DNA of 64,000 nt from Melampsora larici-populina 98AG31 (Eukaryota; Basidiomycota; Pucciniomycetes; Pucciniales; Melampsoraceae): assembly GCF_000204055.1 (NCBI RefSeq), contig NW_006768840.1, positions 2,149 to 66,148 of the forward strand. The letters run 5' to 3'. Each line of letters opens with the position of its first letter. The stretch's first letter is position 1. The notes under the pieces were generated by a model that did no database searches, was not told the DNA's origin, and was given only the letters and a program-made list of their open reading frames with translations. Positions 11,590-22,200 of this stretch are shown here, piece after piece. The position numbers and the translations under genes are program-made.

Positions 11590-12054
11590 CTAGAGGAGGT
11601 CGGTGATGCAGACCTGGCTTGCTTGCTTGCAGACGAAAGAGTCTGGCAATTGAAGAATATAAAAAAAATTGGTTACATCAACCAACAATATCACATGGTA
11701 AAATATGAACATGAAGCTTACCTTTCCCTTTTGAATTGGTTTTGGCTTGCTTTGAGCCGTCAAACCTTTCTTACGCTTTTCATTAGTCAAAGTCGTCTTG
11801 GTTTTGTTCTTGGTAGAAGTTGGGGGTCAAGGTGAGGCAGTCCGATTAGAAAGGGGTCCGGGTGTTGTTTCTTCAGTTTCTTCAGTGTCACTGGTGGCCA
11901 AGGAGACTGTAAGAGCCAAACGGGAGTCTTTTGGAGGAACAATAAAGCCTCGTGGAGTGCGAGATGGACTTGGTGGTCAAAGGCTTTTCCTAGTGGGTGC
12001 ATTGGTGGGAACCTGAAGTGTGCTACTTTGAGATGAGTTTTTTGATGAAACCAT
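11590..12054 (-). pseudogene. Decayed Ser/Pro/Thr/Lys-rich protein
   Basis: Reading from an ATG at 12054 gives MVSSKNSSQSSTLQVPTNAP and a low-complexity S/T/P/E-rich sequence ending in a lysine-rich block (NEKRKKGLTAQSKPKPIQKG). The same frame is broken twice by TGA codons, once shortly after TRKSL and once after NRTASP. A likely splice donor lies at about 11715. A further piece (DSFVCKQASQVC) lies at about 11600-11640. No function is recognised. It may be the 5' part of the decayed gene that includes the OTU-like exon, but the order on the minus strand argues against that, so it is kept separate. Confidence 0.35.
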
Positions 12055-12329
12055 GATAGAGATAATGATATAGGTCAGTCTTTATTATACCAAGTTGATT
12101 ATAATCTTGATAGATTTGAACTTGTGGAATAGAAGAAAGATTGGAAAGTAACGCACCTTATAAGAACTTGAGCTAGGATGAACCACAGGCTGGCCATTGT
12201 CAAATTTGAAAGGAAGTACGTTGAGGTCCAGGTTTCCATCAGCTGAACAGGCCTAATACTGAGGTCGTCCATGTTTGATCCTCTGTAGTGTGGCGCAGAG
12301 GCCTGAGATCAGTGGTTGAAGTGGAGGGA

Positions 12330-12580
12330 ATTGAATCAATACCCTCCACCCACTGGAAAGCCTTGGGAAACCCTGTACCCGGCCAAAAAGCTCCGCTATA
12401 TAGCGGATCCAGACCCCCAGGGCCGGGGTGCGCAGTGATTGCTCCGCTATGAAAAACCCCAGCCCTGGAGTGCGGTGCGCTGGCTCCGCTATGAAAGGCG
12501 GAGTGCGTGGCGCACCCAAAAATCACCACAAAACCGCTCCACATGTGCTAGTTAATGCGGAGCGGTTCCGGTATTGCTAT
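12330..12580. repeat. GC-rich palindrome cluster (gctccgctat family)
   Basis: The decamer gctccgctat occurs at about 12390, 12440 and 12484, with the 16-bp perfect palindrome tccgctatatagcgga at about 12392-12407. A further stem pairs ccgctcc (about 12534) with ggagcgg (about 12560). The block is much more GC-rich than its surroundings and has no credible coding frame. I associate these motifs with dispersed repeats in Puccinia genomes from memory; that has not been checked. Confidence 0.6.
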
Positions 12581-12604
12581 TGGGACTTCTTTGTTAGGTG
12601 GTGT

Positions 12605-13439
12605 TCAATAAGGGAAGAATGTATAACAATTTCTCCTTTTAGGATTGAAAAGAAGAAAGGGGCGGTTGAATGTGCTTGCTATCACAAAGCCCAATGAGGG
12701 CAAACTCAACCAGTACTCTTGAGTGCAAGATGTACCCTCGTGGTGAAGCTGACCCATAAGCTCTTGTACCAACTCCTCCGCGTCAGATTGCTGTTTTCTC
12801 GTCTTCGTTTGGGGGCGCTGAGAAGGCGTGAATATCAATTTTGTGTGATCCTGCGGATGGTAAGAGAGCTTGGTCATCATGGCTCGGCGAATGACAAGGT
12901 AAGCGTCTGTGGTGTACATGTTCATCGAAGCCGCTATGGCGTAAACCCCACAATTTCCAAAAGCAGGAGGGTGGTGGATTGACTTGATGTATGGGACCAA
13001 GGTCAAAATCACTTCACTATGCACAGACTATGGCAACTGGGAGTTGTTTCAAAATCAACTGGTCTTCTGGGTTTACCAGGCCGCTTTTGCTGACAGTATT
13101 TGGTTGAAGAGTGTCTGAGTTCTCAATTTCTTTGGGTATCAATGTGTTCTTGTCCTTGTACTCGAGTGGGAACACTGCAGCACCAAATTGTTGACTTGCT
13201 TCAAGAGTGGCTTTGATTTTACGATTGGTTCAAGGGATTCCAAGATCTTCAGCTGTAAAAGACAGGCTGATCTCAGGCAGCAGAACACTTCGAATGATCA
13301 AGTCGGGGCCAAGTGGTGCTGAGTTTTTTGCATTGAGTTTGATATTCTTATCTGATCCATCAGATAAGAATAAGAACATGAGCTCCAGTTTTGTTATGAT
13401 TATTTGCAAGACGTGGTATCCATAACTGAAGTCAGCCAA
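12605..13439 (-). pseudogene. Frameshifted gene with OTU-like cysteine protease domain
   Basis: The downstream part (13024-12605) contains FGNCGVYAIAASM, about 25 residues later RRAMMTKL, and near the end YWLSLPSLGFVIASTFNRP. This matches the OTU protease pattern D/G-N-C-x-F/Y-x-A-I-A followed by W...P.+G..IAS..N, with the catalytic Cys visible. The upstream part (13439-13025) reads an ISLSFTAEDLGIP segment, a TGA, then NRKIKATLEASQQFGAAVFP in the same frame, and then ends in TAG where the OTU frame starts one base out of phase. So at least one nonsense codon and one frameshift are present. OTU proteases of this type often accompany fungal DNA transposons; this copy is dead. Confidence 0.55.
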
Positions 13440-15299
13440 ACATTAGTGTCCATGTAGATTGGTCGGAACATAGAAGGTTTCATATAGGCTCACCATCCTG
13501 GCATTTTGATTTAAAAACCTTCAATTTGTAGACCTGTATCACGGTTGTTCCATTTTTGTTCAGCTAGGTCCAAATAAGGAGACTTTGCTTCACGTTTGAT
13601 GTTCTTTGAAAGATATGTGACATGTGAGTCTATGCAGCTGTGGTACAACACAATTAAAGAAGGTCAGCAAGTGGCGTTAGAGACTAGACAAGTTCCAATT
13701 TGGGTCTAACCTTGCAAGACCTTGGAAGTTGATGGTGGTTGGCCACCCTTTGCTGATCCCGTGAGGAATTACCTGGCGCTCTGCCTCATGAAGTCCGCAA
13801 AATGCTGCCGTTTGAGGGAACTAATCAAACACAAACCAAAGAGGATGTCAAGACATGTGTAATAATGTTACAGAGGGTTTTCACTTACCAGACGGGACCT
13901 TGATCTGGGACTGCTCATCCCCTTCTTCATGTTGGGTATAGCAAGCAGTTTGCCCTTCAAAGCAAGAATTTTATTCAAGGGATGAAACCCCTTATGTGTT
14001 TTGAGACAAAATCTCTATCTCTCATTTTCACAATACAAACATGTGAAGGTCCCCCTTGATGAAAGCTCATATCAAGCTTTGAGTTAAACTTCTCTAATTA
14101 ACTTCATTTACTTACTTTCAGCTTAGGTTTGAGCCTGCTTGAGCATTTCAAATTGTTAAATTGGATGCTGACTAACCTCTGATATCACCAAAAACGACTC
14201 ATTGAAAGATCAATCAAATTGAATTTACAGAATAATGATATCAACAATGGATATGATTTCAGCAATATGATTCAACTTACCTCTTTACTTTGTCAACCTC
14301 AATTCAAATCATCAAAAGATTCATCAAGGCCTAAGGAATTGTCCAATTTAAGCAGTTTTTTTTAAAACCTCTCTCATTATATTGTCACAAGAAAGGATTA
14401 ATTGATTGAAGAACTTTTATATCAAATATTGTTATCTTTTTTGCAAAATCCACAATGCTTGCATCCCGGTCAAGATACATTTATGAAAACCCTTGAACGG
14501 ATGTCTTGATCAACTTATTGGTTCAATATTTTTCAAAAACACCATCTTGGACTTGGATTGAGCCTGATTGATCACCTTGAAACACAGTCAAGTATTAAAA
14601 CCAAACTTCATCAATTGAAAAACTTCATCAAATGGGGTCTTTTTGAACCCGCTTCTCTTTCCTTCTCAAATCAATACTGATTCATAATTCAACAGGACAA
14701 TTTAGAAAATGAAACTGTCAGAAAAGCAACACGATTACGTAAACAAACCAGTATGAGCTCTACATAGGCACAACAACTAAAAGAGCAGAGAGTGGTCAGC
14801 AGCCAGACATAAAGCCTTTGGCCAACCTTATCTACCAATCACTATAAGTCCAGATATACATGAAGCTAAGAAGGATAGGTATGAACCTGCTCCTTGACAA
14901 AGCAAAACACCTGTCTTGGTTGATAAAGAGCTGTTTGAATGACCAGTGGTATTGCATTAACCTATAAAGTTGTCTGTAGAATTGGCCAATACTAGAAAAG
15001 GGTACTGATCTATATGAATCACAAATCCAGAAGCCAAGTATATGTATGTACTTACACTTGCCAAATCCCATTGTGGGGTATGCCCCAAGTGAAAGTGAAG
15101 AAGGTGTGGGAAAATTCTTGAACTTTTACTGCCTCAGCCTTGACAATTTTCTTGAAGTTAGGCAACATATCAGCAAGATGCATGTTGCAACAAACCTCTT
15201 TGATTGGGTTCCAATTGATTTCCCCTTATGATTTATCGGGGGTTGAAGTCAAATTTTAGGCATGGGTTTGACCTTGAACATCTGTGACTTTGTGTCAGC
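13440..15299. other. Decayed spacer, no intact gene
   Basis: About 1.9 kb of AT-rich sequence with many stops in all frames. One short minus-strand segment near 13640-13540 reads CIDSHVTYLSKNIKREAK and may be another exon of the OTU-like pseudogene. The rest, up to the YR gene remnant, shows nothing I can name. Confidence 0.35.
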
Positions 15300-15411
15300 G
15301 GGCGGGCACACCTATCCACTAGTTGATTGAATATCCCCTGGACCAGCCATTTTTACATTATGAAGCATGATTTTCACAAACAATCTATCTTCTGCCCAGG
15401 TCAAGCCGTCC
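15300..15411 (-). pseudogene. C-terminal exon piece of the split tyrosine recombinase
   Basis: On the minus strand, directly beyond the 5' LTR, the sequence reads LTWAEDRLFVKIMLHNVKMA then GPGDIQ before a stop. When the retrotransposon and one target copy are removed, this continues in frame from the piece at 26316-26063 (ERRVSRWDG then LTWAED). K-M-A-GPGDIQ corresponds to the KTAxPGEIQ segment of the family. The rest of the catalytic domain, including the expected R-H-R-Y residues, is not seen downstream. Confidence 0.6.
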
Positions 15412-16432
15412 TGTCAGCCCTGAGTACTAAACCAGTGTACCAATGGGCGACAAATATATTAAAAACCTTAAAAACAGCAATTACAACTCAAGGCTCAGTT
15501 TCAAGAGTCAAGTTACATATGATTTGGCATATGTAACATGTGCAAAACTCACATCAAAGAGTGTGTACGTACACAACTTTGATGTGAACCAAAACTACAT
15601 ATATTTCACAGACGTAACACATATGTAACAAGTGAAATATACTTATAACCCAATAGTAACCGTGTTACTTTAATTAACCTAACCTTAGAACCACAATTTG
15701 TGCGCACTTGTAGTCCAAAGATTCTCAAGGTTCAGACTATATAAACCCTGAAGATCACACCAGCTTTTGAATCATCACATTAACATTCAACAACTTTACA
15801 AATTGCTCATTTCATCTTCATAGAACTTTTAAACTTTGTCTAACATCTACAAACTTTAAAAGCCTGATTCTACGAACTTTGAATCTTCAACCTTGTGTCT
15901 TGTTGACTTTATTGTGTGCGCATCAAAACTTCGTTTCTATCTGATTAGACTCTACAATCAGTTAGTTTTGTAATATCCATTTGGTGGAATTACGTATAAG
16001 GAAGTAGTCCTTGAGTAAGGCTTATATCAGATCAGGGATTTATCTGATATAAGAAACTCTAAATCTACGGGGAACCTCTATTAGTCAGAGTTTAAAGTTC
16101 CTGGTGTTAAGATAGACTTTAACACCTCCTTTATTGATCATTCTTTGTACAAGAAGTGACTCAATTTAGGCTTGAGAACTGCGCGTCAGTGGCTCTATTT
16201 TAATTGTTGCAAATAAGAACAATTACCCAAAATCCCTGGGCGTGAAATCCTTTGTTAAAAGGTCATTTAACTGGAGTCTTTACTTGTTTATTACAAGTAA
16301 AGCTTCTACGCCCGCGTCTTCACATACTCCAACTCGTGGATTGTAATCCCCACGAGTCTAGTAGAAGTTTGTTTAAACTTCTATCTCCTTTTTATTGACT
16401 CTACTAGCCCAACAGACGCTAGTAGGCTCACA
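15412..16432 (+). repeat. 5' LTR
   Basis: Begins tgtcagccctgag and ends gtaggctcaca. A TATA-like box tatataaa lies at 15738-15745. A hairpin with a perfect 12-bp stem (cttatatcagat ... atctgatataag) lies at about 16021-16053. The open frames inside it are identical in both LTRs and are not genes. Confidence 0.95.
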
Positions 16433-16434
16433 TT

Positions 16435-16451
16435 TGGGGGCCTCATCCGGG
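16435..16451 (+). promoter_or_regulatory. Primer binding site, tRNA-Pro type
   Basis: Two bases after the LTR end, tgggggcctcatccggg is complementary to a tRNA 3' end CCCGGATGAGGCCCCCA. That has the form of a eukaryotic tRNA-Pro end, and the 'TT' spacing plus TGGGGGC start is the same arrangement known from retroviruses primed by tRNA-Pro. Confidence 0.7.
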
Positions 16452-17971
16452 TTTTCAGAACCTTTTTCTTTTTTTTTGAGCTTGTTATAGCTCAGTCTCA
16501 TTTAGAAAAGTAAAAAATAACAAAAACATATATTTCATTTCATTATTTGATTTTATTTATCCACCTTTAAATTCAAAAACTGAGCAAAGCTCAGCATTTT
16601 TTGAATTTAGGATAATAGCTTGGAGGAAAGAAAGAAATTCTTTTCCCCCCCCAAATTTCGCATTTTTTTAATTTTTTTAATATTTTGAGAAATAGGATCA
16701 ATAGTTGATCCATCTACAAGTTAATTACATATAATTCATTGTTGACTTATATCTGTAATTCATTGATTTGTATTGTGTAATTAGCCAAACACGTGGCTCA
16801 CATAAATTACATACACATATCATCAGGTGACTCGTGTACAATTACCACAAGTAGTAATTGTACAGAAGCCCCGCGCGTGGTCCGAAAGCCACCACCGTCA
16901 CGTTGCTGAATTTCGCAATCAGCTCAGCATTTCGAATCCAACCACCCCCAGTGATCGTTCGATTAAGCCACCGGAACAGCAACCGAAGCGAAGTAACCTG
17001 CAAAGAAGAAACAAGAACAACCAGTACAAACATACTTAGATTGAAATAATCAAAATACTCACATATTCAATCGATAAAGTCAATCAAAACCGATTAGATT
17101 ATCATTCCTTAATCTTTTCATTTTACTTGTGATTGGATCGAAGATTGTTTGAATTCGAGAAAGATATAAAAGAAAACACTATCGAGTTAGTTGTTTTTTT
17201 CTTTTTCTTTGTTGTCATAAATAAAACGATAACTGATCGTTACTATTACATCCTTATCTTGTTTTCCGTGCAACTATCTGCACCCGTAATCGATCATTGT
17301 CATTGATCTAATTTGAAGAGTTCAAAAACTGCTCAATAATTGATCTTCGCCTTTTAAAAACGATTCATTCATTCATCCGGGTACTCAGCATAAACATAAG
17401 ATATTGAAAGATTTCTATCTAGTGAGTCATCACTTTTTTTTGTTTCCAAGTTGAGATAATAAAATTCAGAAAGATAACTGATAGTTGTTATCTTTTAATA
17501 TTATTGCTTTTTTGTTTATTTGTTTCAATTGAATCATACGAGTAGGATTCATCAGTCGAACCTCGGTTCCGAAACCTTATCATCCATTTAAAATCGAATA
17601 GGAACTATTACCTTTACCATCGATTGGAACATCGCTTTAACGGTTCTTTTACTATAGATCGTCCCAGTTAGCGGTTCTTTTTTCATCTAATTTTTGAATC
17701 ATAGAGTTATAGATAATAAAATTGACAGCAATTTTGTTTTGGTCTTTTCTCATTATCTTCATTGGTCATTCTTCACATTCAAAATAGATTTTGATAACCC
17801 CACTTTCAATTGGATAGAGATTGGACCAAAATTAAAATACGATACATCGAGTAAGTAAGATTGTAAATCTTCTTTATCAATCAATTCAGAGTTACATATC
17901 AAAGATCAAGCAATCGAGTTGATTTCTTTTTCATTTCTCTCTAATTTTGATTTTTTTATATCGATCTTCGT
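16452..17971 (+). other. Long untranslated leader of the retrotransposon
   Basis: About 1.5 kb between the primer site and the first coding exon. Small frames near 16827-17049 exist in two phases; one may be an upstream exon (it ends near gtacaaacat), but nothing confirms this. The leader is T-rich near its end with a possible acceptor tttgctag at about 17974. Confidence 0.4.
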
Positions 17972-19260
17972 TTGCTAGTAGTGAATTTAGCCGACCTAAA
18001 TCATGAACTACCTCAGCTAACTCAAGCTCATCTGGAAGACGATTTGAACCGAGGTCAACGGGAGCTTTCATTCGCTACCGACTTCAATTTCACTAGTAGC
18101 TCGGTTGCTACAACCCCGTCTCACCAAACCGAGTCATCAGCTGCGACTCCTCAGCCTCAACGGTTCCAAACAGCGGACCCTTGGGACTTTGAACGACCTC
18201 GCAGCCCTACCGAAAGCGTCTTGGACTTTATTTTAGAAAGAAGTCCGATCAAGAAGATACCTCCAACTGAATTTCGATTCACTACTCAAAGATTCGAAAG
18301 TAAGTCAACACGTTGTGTTCTCTATCATTTTCATTAAGAAGAGTAAGAATCTAACAGAGTTGTACTGTTACTCTCTTTTTCTCCTTAGCATCGACTACAA
18401 ACGAAACTCAAAGTAAGCAATAGACTCATTTGCTTTTCTACTTTACTTGTTATAAACTGAGAAGTTTATTCTTTTTTGCTGTTATCGTAATTTCTTTCTG
18501 ATGGCTGATTGGAATCCACCACCGCATCCTCGCAGTCGAAAGGAACCAGAGCGATATGGCAACCTCCAACCCACCAGCAGCAGCCGGCCCGGGACCGATG
18601 GAGCAAGATTGAGAGTTGGGTCCAGGACCGGATCAACAGCCAGCGGTAAGCAAAGGTCAAACGAAAGCAGAGGTAAGCTTCCAGTTACCAACCAACCTTT
18701 GACAAAAGACCTAGCTGACACAACTTCAACTACAGGAGTTGGCCGAGTACAACTACCTGTGGCAGGATCTTCGAGCCCAGTACTTGAAATGGGAACGAGG
18801 CCGAACAATCCTCAGCGACGTGAGCAAGCGCAAGATGCTTCTGAAGCAATCGGTCCTCGAGGGCAGGAAAGCCAGGAAAGCCTTGGAGAAGGATCACGAG
18901 GTGAGCGAGGAGGATTTCAAGGAGCAGATGAGAGGCTGGTTCATCAACGGGACCACAAGATGGAATCCCTGCGAACAGTCGATCAAAATCTTCGGTCTGA
19001 GAGCAGACGAACCGGAAGCTCAGCAGCCAACGACGGCCACGAACCAGCAGTCGACCTCGCATCCGAACTCACACCAAGGGCATTCGGCCCATTACTACAA
19101 TCACAGTCGGTCGAACACAAGCCGGAACGACTTTCAAGCTTATTTTTGGGCCCAAGTGGAAGTGGGCAAGGGCCTACAGCCGACCCCTCATCACTTTCAT
19201 TGGGGCCGTTCCTCGAAAAACTTCAGAGGACAAGGAGGCCGGGGGAAAAAGAACTAGCCC
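17972..19260 (+). pseudogene. Spliced upstream ORF of the retrotransposon, overlapping gag-pol in another frame
   Basis: Exon A (about 17972-18300) reads LADLNHELPQLTQAHLEDDL and ends at gtaagt. A 25-bp exon lies at about 18390-18414 (STTNETQ). After cctcgcag at about 18535 the frame continues RNQSDMATSNPPAAAGPG and meets a TGA at 18607. A further intron gtaagc...ctacag (about 18645-18735) joins QQPA to ELAEYNYLWQDLRAQYLKWE. The frame then stays open to TAG at 19257. In 18740-19010 this frame has normal protein composition (W, Y, F, charged helices), while the overlapping gag-pol frame there is low-complexity. After about 19010 the gag-pol frame looks more protein-like. The TGA makes this copy defective. 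Confidence 0.5.
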
Positions 19261-22200
19261 TTTTGAGTACTCAAGAACGAGTGATTCTGCGTAAGTTTTC
19301 TGAAATTACTCAGAGTGAATTCATCCTGCCTATGATGACTGAACTGACAAATTACCTTGGTCATTTTGAACAACAGATGAATGCTTCACAAGACTTCAAT
19401 CAATCATTTAGGGAATTTTTAAAAGTTTTTAATGGTAACTTAGAGATTTTAGATAAAAATCTCAAAGATTTTCACTCAGACTCATATTCAAAATTTTCAG
19501 AAATTTTAAAAAAAGAAGTTCATATTTTAGAAGTTGTTGATGCTCAATACAAAGAGCTTTATAGAATTACCAGGCAAGATAATAAAGATCTTTCCAGTCT
19601 AGATAAAAAAATTGTTTCCTTTTTAAATCAATTTCCTTTAGAATCATTGAATCAATTTTTAGAGAAAAATTTTACATCTACTTTGTCTTTGAGTGATATC
19701 AATGAAAATCTTTTAGATTTTAAAGCTTCTTTGAACGAGTTTTGTGAGAACCGTGAGAGTGAGAAACCAAGTGTGGTCCAGAATGATCTAGTTATGACCA
19801 CACTTATTGAAAATCTTCATGAAAAATTGATCCAAAAACTTGAGAACAAACTTTATCAGGATACTAGTTCAAGTGATGAAATCAATAAATTCCTCCAAGA
19901 CCAAAACCTTGCCGTTGAAAATGAAAAAATTCAACGGAGCAATTTTCAAGATTTTCTCACTAAGAGTGTAGAAGAAATTAAAGAAAATCAAACACAGTTT
20001 GAAAATTCTACTAATAGTAAATTAGATAGGATTGAAAACATGTTGCGGAAGCTGACAAATGACAATCAGCGAGACGTAGAACATGTTCAGGAACCAGTAC
20101 AAAGCAGTACCTTACCTAGGAACAGAGTTGGATCAATGGTGAGAAATTTTGAAGGTATTAGCCAAACTCCGATGCAAGGAGGTTCAACTCAAAATGTCAG
20201 AAGTGTACCTCCTCACCTTGACAGGCAGGATAACGGACTAAGGTTCAGAGCGGAAACTACCCCGAACCTTGGAAACAATCCCTTCTTTCCCCAAAACGTA
20301 GGTCAAAGCACTATGTTGCAACCGGACAATTCAATGGTAGATTTAGAAACAACCACGGAACTGTTCCGTCAAGCATCAATCAAAAAGGAACTCAGGAAAG
20401 AATACCCTAACGTCAAGGATTGGCCTACGTTCAGCGGTGAAGGTGAGTACAATCACCAAGAGTTCATTGATTGGGTTGACGCAGTACCAGTGCGCCTACA
20501 AATGCCAGATATCTTGATCACATCAAAGTTATCAATTGTATTTACTGGGGTGGCCCGTCAATGGGTTATGGACGTCATGAAAGAAGATGGCGCGCATAAT
20601 AAGACCTGGGAAGAATGGAAAGAAGCTATTCAAACCAGGTTTGGTAATTCTCAATGGAGATCTTCAATGGAAAGATTGTTTATGAGGGATAAATTCAGGC
20701 CAGAGATCCATTCTGATTGTGTCAAATGGGCTACAAGACAGCAACAGAGGTTTAGATCATTCAGACCACATGCAAACTCATCTGAAGTAGCTGAAAAAGT
20801 ACTTTGGCAGCTACCCAGCACAATCCAAATCCCAGTTCAGAATAGAATTGGCCCAGATAGCAACTGGACAGATTTCATTTTAGCTTTTGAAGATATTGCA
20901 AAAAGTTTGACGCCTGTTAGACGCACACAGACATACAAGTCAAATTTTCAGCCAAAAACTCATGAAAGAGAACAACAAGTGAGTAGCACCAAAGCTCAAC
21001 CTTCTACGTCTGAGAGAAAAGCCAGTAGATCCTGCAACAACTGCGGTAGCACAGATCCTAAACATGTTTGGAGAACGTGTAAAGGAAAGGGCAAAGCTAT
21101 CAATGCGGTTGAAGCAGATGAAGAAGACCAAGCTTATGATGACGAAGAAGCAGGCGCTCCAATGGAATTTGTAGAATACGCTGATAGTATAGCTGATTCA
21201 GAGTCACGGCACTCAGCTGACCTGAATGTTGCAGCAATAGAAAGTACCTTTGATGGTGAAGTTGACATATCACAAGTCCAAGCTGAAGCAGAAATGCCAA
21301 TTATTACACCTATGGAAGAAAGTAATAAACAAATCTCAGACGCCAAACTGATCAGGTGTAAACCGGCCTCAGGCAAAGCACATACAATTGGATTTCACAG
21401 TTTGACTCGAGTCATTGTAAATGGTCAAGACGCAGAATTGTTACTTGACAGTGGAGCATCTTGCTCTGTGGTGGGGAACCACTACTTAAATAACTTTATT
21501 CCAGACTGGAAATTGAAGTTAATGCCTTGCAATAACAACATGAAATTTTCCGGTTGTAGTGGAAGTTTGTTTCCACTAGGAATTATAAAACTTGAAGTTT
21601 TATTTCCGCATAAACAAGGTGGCATTCGAATAGAAGCCGAATTTGTGGTTATGGAAAATTCCCACACCAAGTATTTCATACTGGGGGATGAACACTTGTC
21701 TATGTACGGAATTGATATCTTTCATAGCAAAGACAAATTCTTCACATTTGGTAATGATGTAAAGAAAAAGAAGTTTGGTTTACCACTTCAAAGACCAATT
21801 CTTTCAGGTTTACAAGTCAAGAAAGAGAAAATCAATGAACTTGATAATGAACAACCTGAAGTAGAGAAAATCTCGTGTAAGAAGAAAGATGACTTGACAC
21901 CTAAAATCAATGAAGCAAAGTTTAGTCCCAAACTTTCAAAAGAGGAAAAGGATGCATTTGTTAACCTTATTCTCCAGTACAAAGATGAGTTTGGATTGGG
22001 TGAAAAAGAATTAGGTACTATTGAAAAGCATCAAGTAAGCATCAAACTTACAATTGAAAAACCCTACCCTCCAATATTGAGGAAAGCTGCCTATCCGGCT
22101 AGTCCTAGAAATCAGGTAGAAATTGAAAAACCCATAGACAAACTTCTTAGACTAGGTGTAATGAGGAAAGTAGGGAGTTCTGAAGAAGTTGATGTGACCA

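Noticed and set aside
15443..15628. Identical 61-codon open frames at 15443-15628 and 25068-25253
   Set aside because: They are the same stretch of the two LTRs; the identity reflects LTR duplication, not a gene pair.
16827..17049. Short frames in the retrotransposon leader as a gene
   Set aside because: Two phases and both strands are open over the same 200 bp,with no motif; may at most be a leader exon.
18501..19000. First part of the 1399-codon frame taken as the Gag N-terminus
   Set aside because: Its composition before about 19010 is low-complexity (R, G, S, Q) and the sequence is better explained by the spliced frame. The ATG at 18501 lies in the intron of that model.
18739..19257. 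Contiguous 172-codon frame as an independent host gene
   Set aside because: It lies wholly within the retrotransposon and continues upstream exons of the element; treated as part of that element.
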